From assembly GCA_006937955.1 (NCBI GenBank), contig SSNP01000015.1:337968-401967 (forward strand): a DNA stretch of 64,000 nucleotides, written 5' to 3'. Below, in pieces: positions 60,058 to 64,000 of this stretch (position 1 is the stretch's first letter; each line of letters opens with the position of its first letter). Source of the DNA: Pachypanchax playfairii. Taxonomy: Eukaryota > Chordata > Actinopteri > Cyprinodontiformes > Aplocheilidae. The notes beneath the pieces are model-generated. The model did not search any database, was not told where the DNA came from, and saw only the letters and a program-made list of their open reading frames with translations. The position numbers and the translations under genes were made by a program.

Positions 60058-62807
60058 GCTACATTCAGTAAGTGGAATATTTCTTAATTAGTGATGGTTC
60101 TGTTGATATGGAAGTCTATGGAAAAGTTAAAAAACATCAATATCCTGTTGTAGATGATGTATTTATTGACCTCACTTTGGAGGAACAGAGATTAGTTTTG
60201 TACACGCACTAACTAACCCAAGCAAGGCTAAGACCAAAGTAGATTACGTCAGAACAACTCCACAAAACAACTTTATCAGTTTTTTAAAGATGTCTAACAC
60301 CTTGCTGCAAACACTGAAGAATCTAAGCAGTCTCTGTAACTGCTTTATCACTTGACTGCTAGATACAGACAGGTGGAAGGGAGAGGCAAAGTTAACACCA
60401 TTGTGTTCTGATGTTGTTGGAGATGATGGGACAACACCAAGATACACTGAGGTGGAAGATGAAACAGTTGAGGTGTGACAGGGCAGCTATGAGTTAGGTG
60501 AAGGATGGGAGGTCTGTTTGGCTCAGGATGATAGATGAGATTTAGCTTGTTTCTTTTACTTCATCCCTGAGCACACAGCTTTTACTTTGTTCTGCTGGAG
60601 CTTGCTTTCTAGCTTTTTCACATACTATTTTTGCATCTTGCCTTTGACTTGTTTTTGTAGACTTCTCAGTAATTCTCTGTCTGCCTCCTTGAATTCCCTG
60701 CAGTTTATTCCAGTCACTGCTGATCTATGGTTTCTTATTAAAGAAGCACCTAACTGTTCTTGAACGAATAATGTGCACACAGAAGTTAAAATAGACAGTA
60801 CCACGCGTTGACATCTCCATGTGGCTTACAGAATATATCCCAGTCTGTGGCCTCAAGATATTCTCTCAAAGATTTTCTTAAGCTACCTGTCACCACCCCT
60901 GCACTACTTTTTGAATACAGGAGGAAGTTTGATTGGCCTTGCCAAGAGTAGATTGTTCAGAGAAGCTCTATGCATCCCTGAATTTAGCATAAAAAAAATC
61001 CAACAATTTTTTATCCCGGTTTGCAAACTGTCTGAAAGTTAAAAAATAGAGAGACATGGTTCAAATCTCCAGATATTGCCACCAATGCAATGGCTTTGCA
61101 ACAGCGAAGCCAATGACATCATATGCAGCGTTTGCATTAGCTGATAGGGATATGTATACTGCTACCAAGAGAACAGTGATGAAGTCTCTTGGTGGAGAAT
61201 TTGTATAAATGTTTACATCTAACATTTCAATATTGGGGCTGCAGAGACAATATATCACAACAGCATGTCCTGGGTTACACCGTGTTGTTGGCAGGCACTG
61301 CTATCACATTGCCTTTACTTTTGCAAGTCCTCGGCAAATCTCTGTTTGCCCCAATCATATGAAAGCTGGGTAGAGTTTAGTTTATGTTCCTACACCCACA
61401 TTACAGTGAAACACTTTACTATATTCCTGATATTCTGGCTTAGGCCTTATCAGTGTTTGAAGTCCGTCTGTCTAATTTGCTGGAAATCTCTATTCACCCA
61501 TCATGATCAATGGAAGAAATAAATTTGCTCTTTCTCCACTTCGCTTCTGCTCTACGTCAATAACATTTTTTTCCTTAACCCATTAGTGATTAGGTGTTTG
61601 GATTTGGGTATTATTAGAGCCTTTGTTTTCTTCAGTAGCTCCTGCATGTAAACAACTCTTTCATTGCTGTCAGAGCAGGTAATAGTCAAAAAAGTAACAC
61701 GGGAAATTAAACCTGGGAAATATTCAAAAACATGTAATGCTAATAATAAAAACACAGCAACTGGAACAAGCTGTCACCAGGCACGGGGCCATTCTAGAGC
61801 AACTCTTCATTCTTTGGTCTCCAAGTTGATGTGTGTAAAGTTGGTGTCTCAGTTTAGATGGCAAAGGATGGTAATTGAAATTCTTCTTATGCATGTGGTC
61901 ACTTTTTACCCATTAATTTTTGTTTCCAACTCACTTGCTTCTCTAAATAGACTTCTTTCTCTCTCAGTAAAATATGTGCTTGAAGAATATTAATGTGCAA
62001 CTCACAGTCAACTGTGGTGTGGAGAGTACAATTGTGAAATATAATTTCAAATAAAGCCAGCACCGTTTTGAGGAGGTTGATATAATTGCATCATGAATTA
62101 CCCCTTTTCATCAACAAATGTGTGTTTGGTGATTTTCACTCTGTGCATGTTTAACACGGCAGCTAATAGCAACAGAATGTCATTTCAGAGATCCAGGTTG
62201 AGCCCTCTCCATATCAGATGATGACCATGTAAAAATAGCAAGAACATAACTTTGTAGGGTTTAGTTCATAATGTGATGGGTCCACAATGGTTTTCATCCT
62301 ATTTGAAGGGGATCCTACCGACATAAATAACATTCTGATATCCACTAAAGGTGAGAAAATCTCAAAAAGTTCATTGTTGTTTGGAAGAGAACTCTGTTGA
62401 TAGCTTATTACTAATGTTTAAAAATTGTACCGTGACACCCATTTCTGTCTTTGCTGTGAAGAAAGTTAGCCTGCACATCAAAATGCATTTCCTTTCCCTG
62501 TGGCAGTATCAGCTTCTGACTTTTCAGTTGCTAATTTGAATAAGAAATATGCTGCATGATGGGTTGTCCCCTGCAACTTAAAGCAGACAAGCATGACTGC
62601 TAATTCAGAAACAGGAGCAAGAGCATCTCCCTCAAATGAATCTGACATCTACTGTGGTGTTTGACAAAAGAGAGGCAGGCGCTGTGGACAGGACCAGAGC
62701 GTTGTGTGATGGACTGTACATGGCATACACTCTAAAAAAAAGGACCAGTCCAGGAAACTTAATTGAAATTAAACCCGCCTACTGAAAAGTTTATTTTTTT
62801 TATTAAC
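60058..62807. other. Gene-free intronic stretch
   Basis: Frames at 60244-60447, 61265-61522 and 61664-61993 have no domain. The segment 61060-61140 (GCCAATGACATCATATGC) has mixed composition that could mark conserved non-coding DNA. No stronger evidence. Confidence 0.4.
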
Positions 62808-63219
62808 TTAAAGGTGGGATATGGACCTTGGAACAGAATAGCATGGCAAAAAGCCTTCAGCCATCTGGGTGCCAGGCTCGTTAAATAGCAAATAAGGTAT
62901 ATAATCACCACATGTCCCCGGTGCTTCCAGCTACTTGACCTGCAGACTCCACAGCACCAGCCTCACTGTGCTGGATTATTTACTGTATTAGGCAACCCAA
63001 AATGGTGCCCGCTGCTCTGCAAGCTATTGGCTAGTAGATGTAAACAAAATGCCAATGTCGTGCCCGTCAAAATTCATATTTTATAATATTTTACTTCAAA
63101 TAATAATTTTTAAAACAAATGCTGTATTTTCATTCTACAATCCTCTAAACACCCCCATGGAGGCATTAGTTTGTTAAAAATATTGCTTTTTATGAAAATA
63201 TTCCATATACCACCTTTAA
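62808..63219. mobile_element. TTAA element G
   Basis: 412 bp. Left end TTAAAGGTGGGATATGGA; right end read inward TTAAAGGTGGTATATGGA, 17 of 18 matching. No coding capacity. Ends fit the TTAAAGGRR-like pattern shared with elements A, C and F. Confidence 0.75.
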
Positions 63220-63969
63220 CTAAGGACTGTGGGTGTTTATTGACCTACAATGAGAAATTAAATCAAAGTTTAAGTTTCCTAAAATTATTATTGCGGTCCA
63301 CATTTGACTTTAAGTCTGAATAACTTGTGTTTTCAAGTTGGAAATCAATTTTAAAATGTTGAAATAACTTAATTATTAGTTGCCTCATTTAAAATTTACA
63401 TGATGTTTTTCAAAGTATGCCGTCACAATAAAAAAACATTGGAATGAAAGTTGGAATATATTAAAAAAACTAAAAGTCCAGTTGCTTTTATTATTCACAT
63501 TACTATTAGCCAGGCATTAGAAGTCCAACAGGAAGTACACTTATTTTGAATAATTCTTGCTGCCATTTGTGAAGCTGAGACCTGCTAGCGCATATGTTTT
63601 ATAGCTTTTAAAGAAAAATTCAAAGAGATGCCGTTGCTAATTTTTGGGATACAGTATTAGCACATTGCTTCCCAATCCTTGTGTGAATCACCACATGTAT
63701 GTAATTCCTCTTATGAGTGTTGTTCTTTACCAAAACACAGACATATTCCGGTAGTTGACGTCATGCGAAACCATTTTTTAATGAGCTGGTATGAGAAGAT
63801 CATTTTGAGATGGTGCAACTTTTTTCCATTCTGAAGAAATGCAGGGTAAATTAAAGAGGCAAATGTAGAATGTTTTATTGTCTTTCTCTAGTAAACAGCC
63901 CTCTTTTTAACATAACTCAGTTCCCAGCATGCAAACATCACAGAGACTGAGAGAGAAGGTCCAAGAGAA
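63220..63969. other. Gene-free stretch
   Basis: AT-rich, nothing recognised. Confidence 0.5.

Positions 63970-64000
<31 letters not shown>
63970..64000. repeat. Poly-G run at window edge
   Basis: At least 31 consecutive G up to the last base. Either a mononucleotide microsatellite or a sequencing/assembly artefact beside a gap. Confidence 0.9.

Larger units (their letters stand above)
18775..64000 (+). other. Putative cadm2 intron 1 (continues beyond window)
   Basis: No exon with a phase-1 acceptor and Ig-domain coding sequence was found downstream of 18775, so the interval is read as intron. It carries the mobile elements and repeats listed separately. Confidence depends on the cadm2 call. 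Confidence 0.55.

Noticed and set aside
1..64000. CRISPR array, phage, operon or bacterial defence system
   Set aside because: Only microsatellites and transposon repeats recur; no spaced identical repeats, no gene-dense strand, eukaryotic splice sites throughout.

Overview
The window is vertebrate nuclear DNA and most probably comes from a ray-finned (teleost) fish. It is AT-rich, almost free of long open frames, and full of DNA transposons and short dispersed repeats of teleost type. It contains an intact Tc1-like transposon, hAT-type elements, and many elements bounded by TTAA with ends of the form TTAAAGRR. I see no rRNA, CRISPR, operon or bacterial feature, and no undescribed defence or enzymatic system that I can support.

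Host gene content is small. The one host exon I can defend is at 18714-18774 (+). It encodes a 20-residue signal peptide and ends in a phase-1 splice donor. Length, phase and the Y-x-V-C-G-x-L-L motif match exon 1 of the synaptic cell adhesion molecule CADM2 (a fish cadm2 paralogue). A CCAAT-inverted-CCAAT/GC-box promoter region lies just upstream. Everything from 18775 to the end would then be first intron, which fits the very large first intron known for CADM2. Two exon-like segments, at 3127-3396 and 41956-42081, have convincing splice-site sequences but no recognisable product.

Region by region: 1-8.4 kb holds a 121-bp palindromic element and two related TTAA elements (A, B). 8.8-10.4 kb is a nearly pristine Tc1 transposon with a full 340-residue DD34E transposase and ITRs differing at one position. 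10.5-11.3 kb is TTAA element C, which keeps a coding first exon with a splice donor. 13.2-16.9 kb is a cluster of repeats including TTAA family D copy 1 and a hAT element. 18.2-18.8 kb is the cadm2-like promoter and exon 1. The intron from 18.8 to 64 kb carries two further hAT elements, an element of uncertain class with a perfect 8-bp target duplication, three more family-D copies (one nested in a hAT element, one nested in TTAA element F), TTAA elements E and G, a CpG-rich inverted-repeat element (H), two decayed transposase relics and several microsatellites. The window ends in a run of about 31 G.

The main biological picture is a gene promoter and giant intron heavily colonised by cut-and-paste transposons. 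Several of the TTAA elements look like internally deleted copies that kept the 5' promoter, start codon and first splice donor of their parents.
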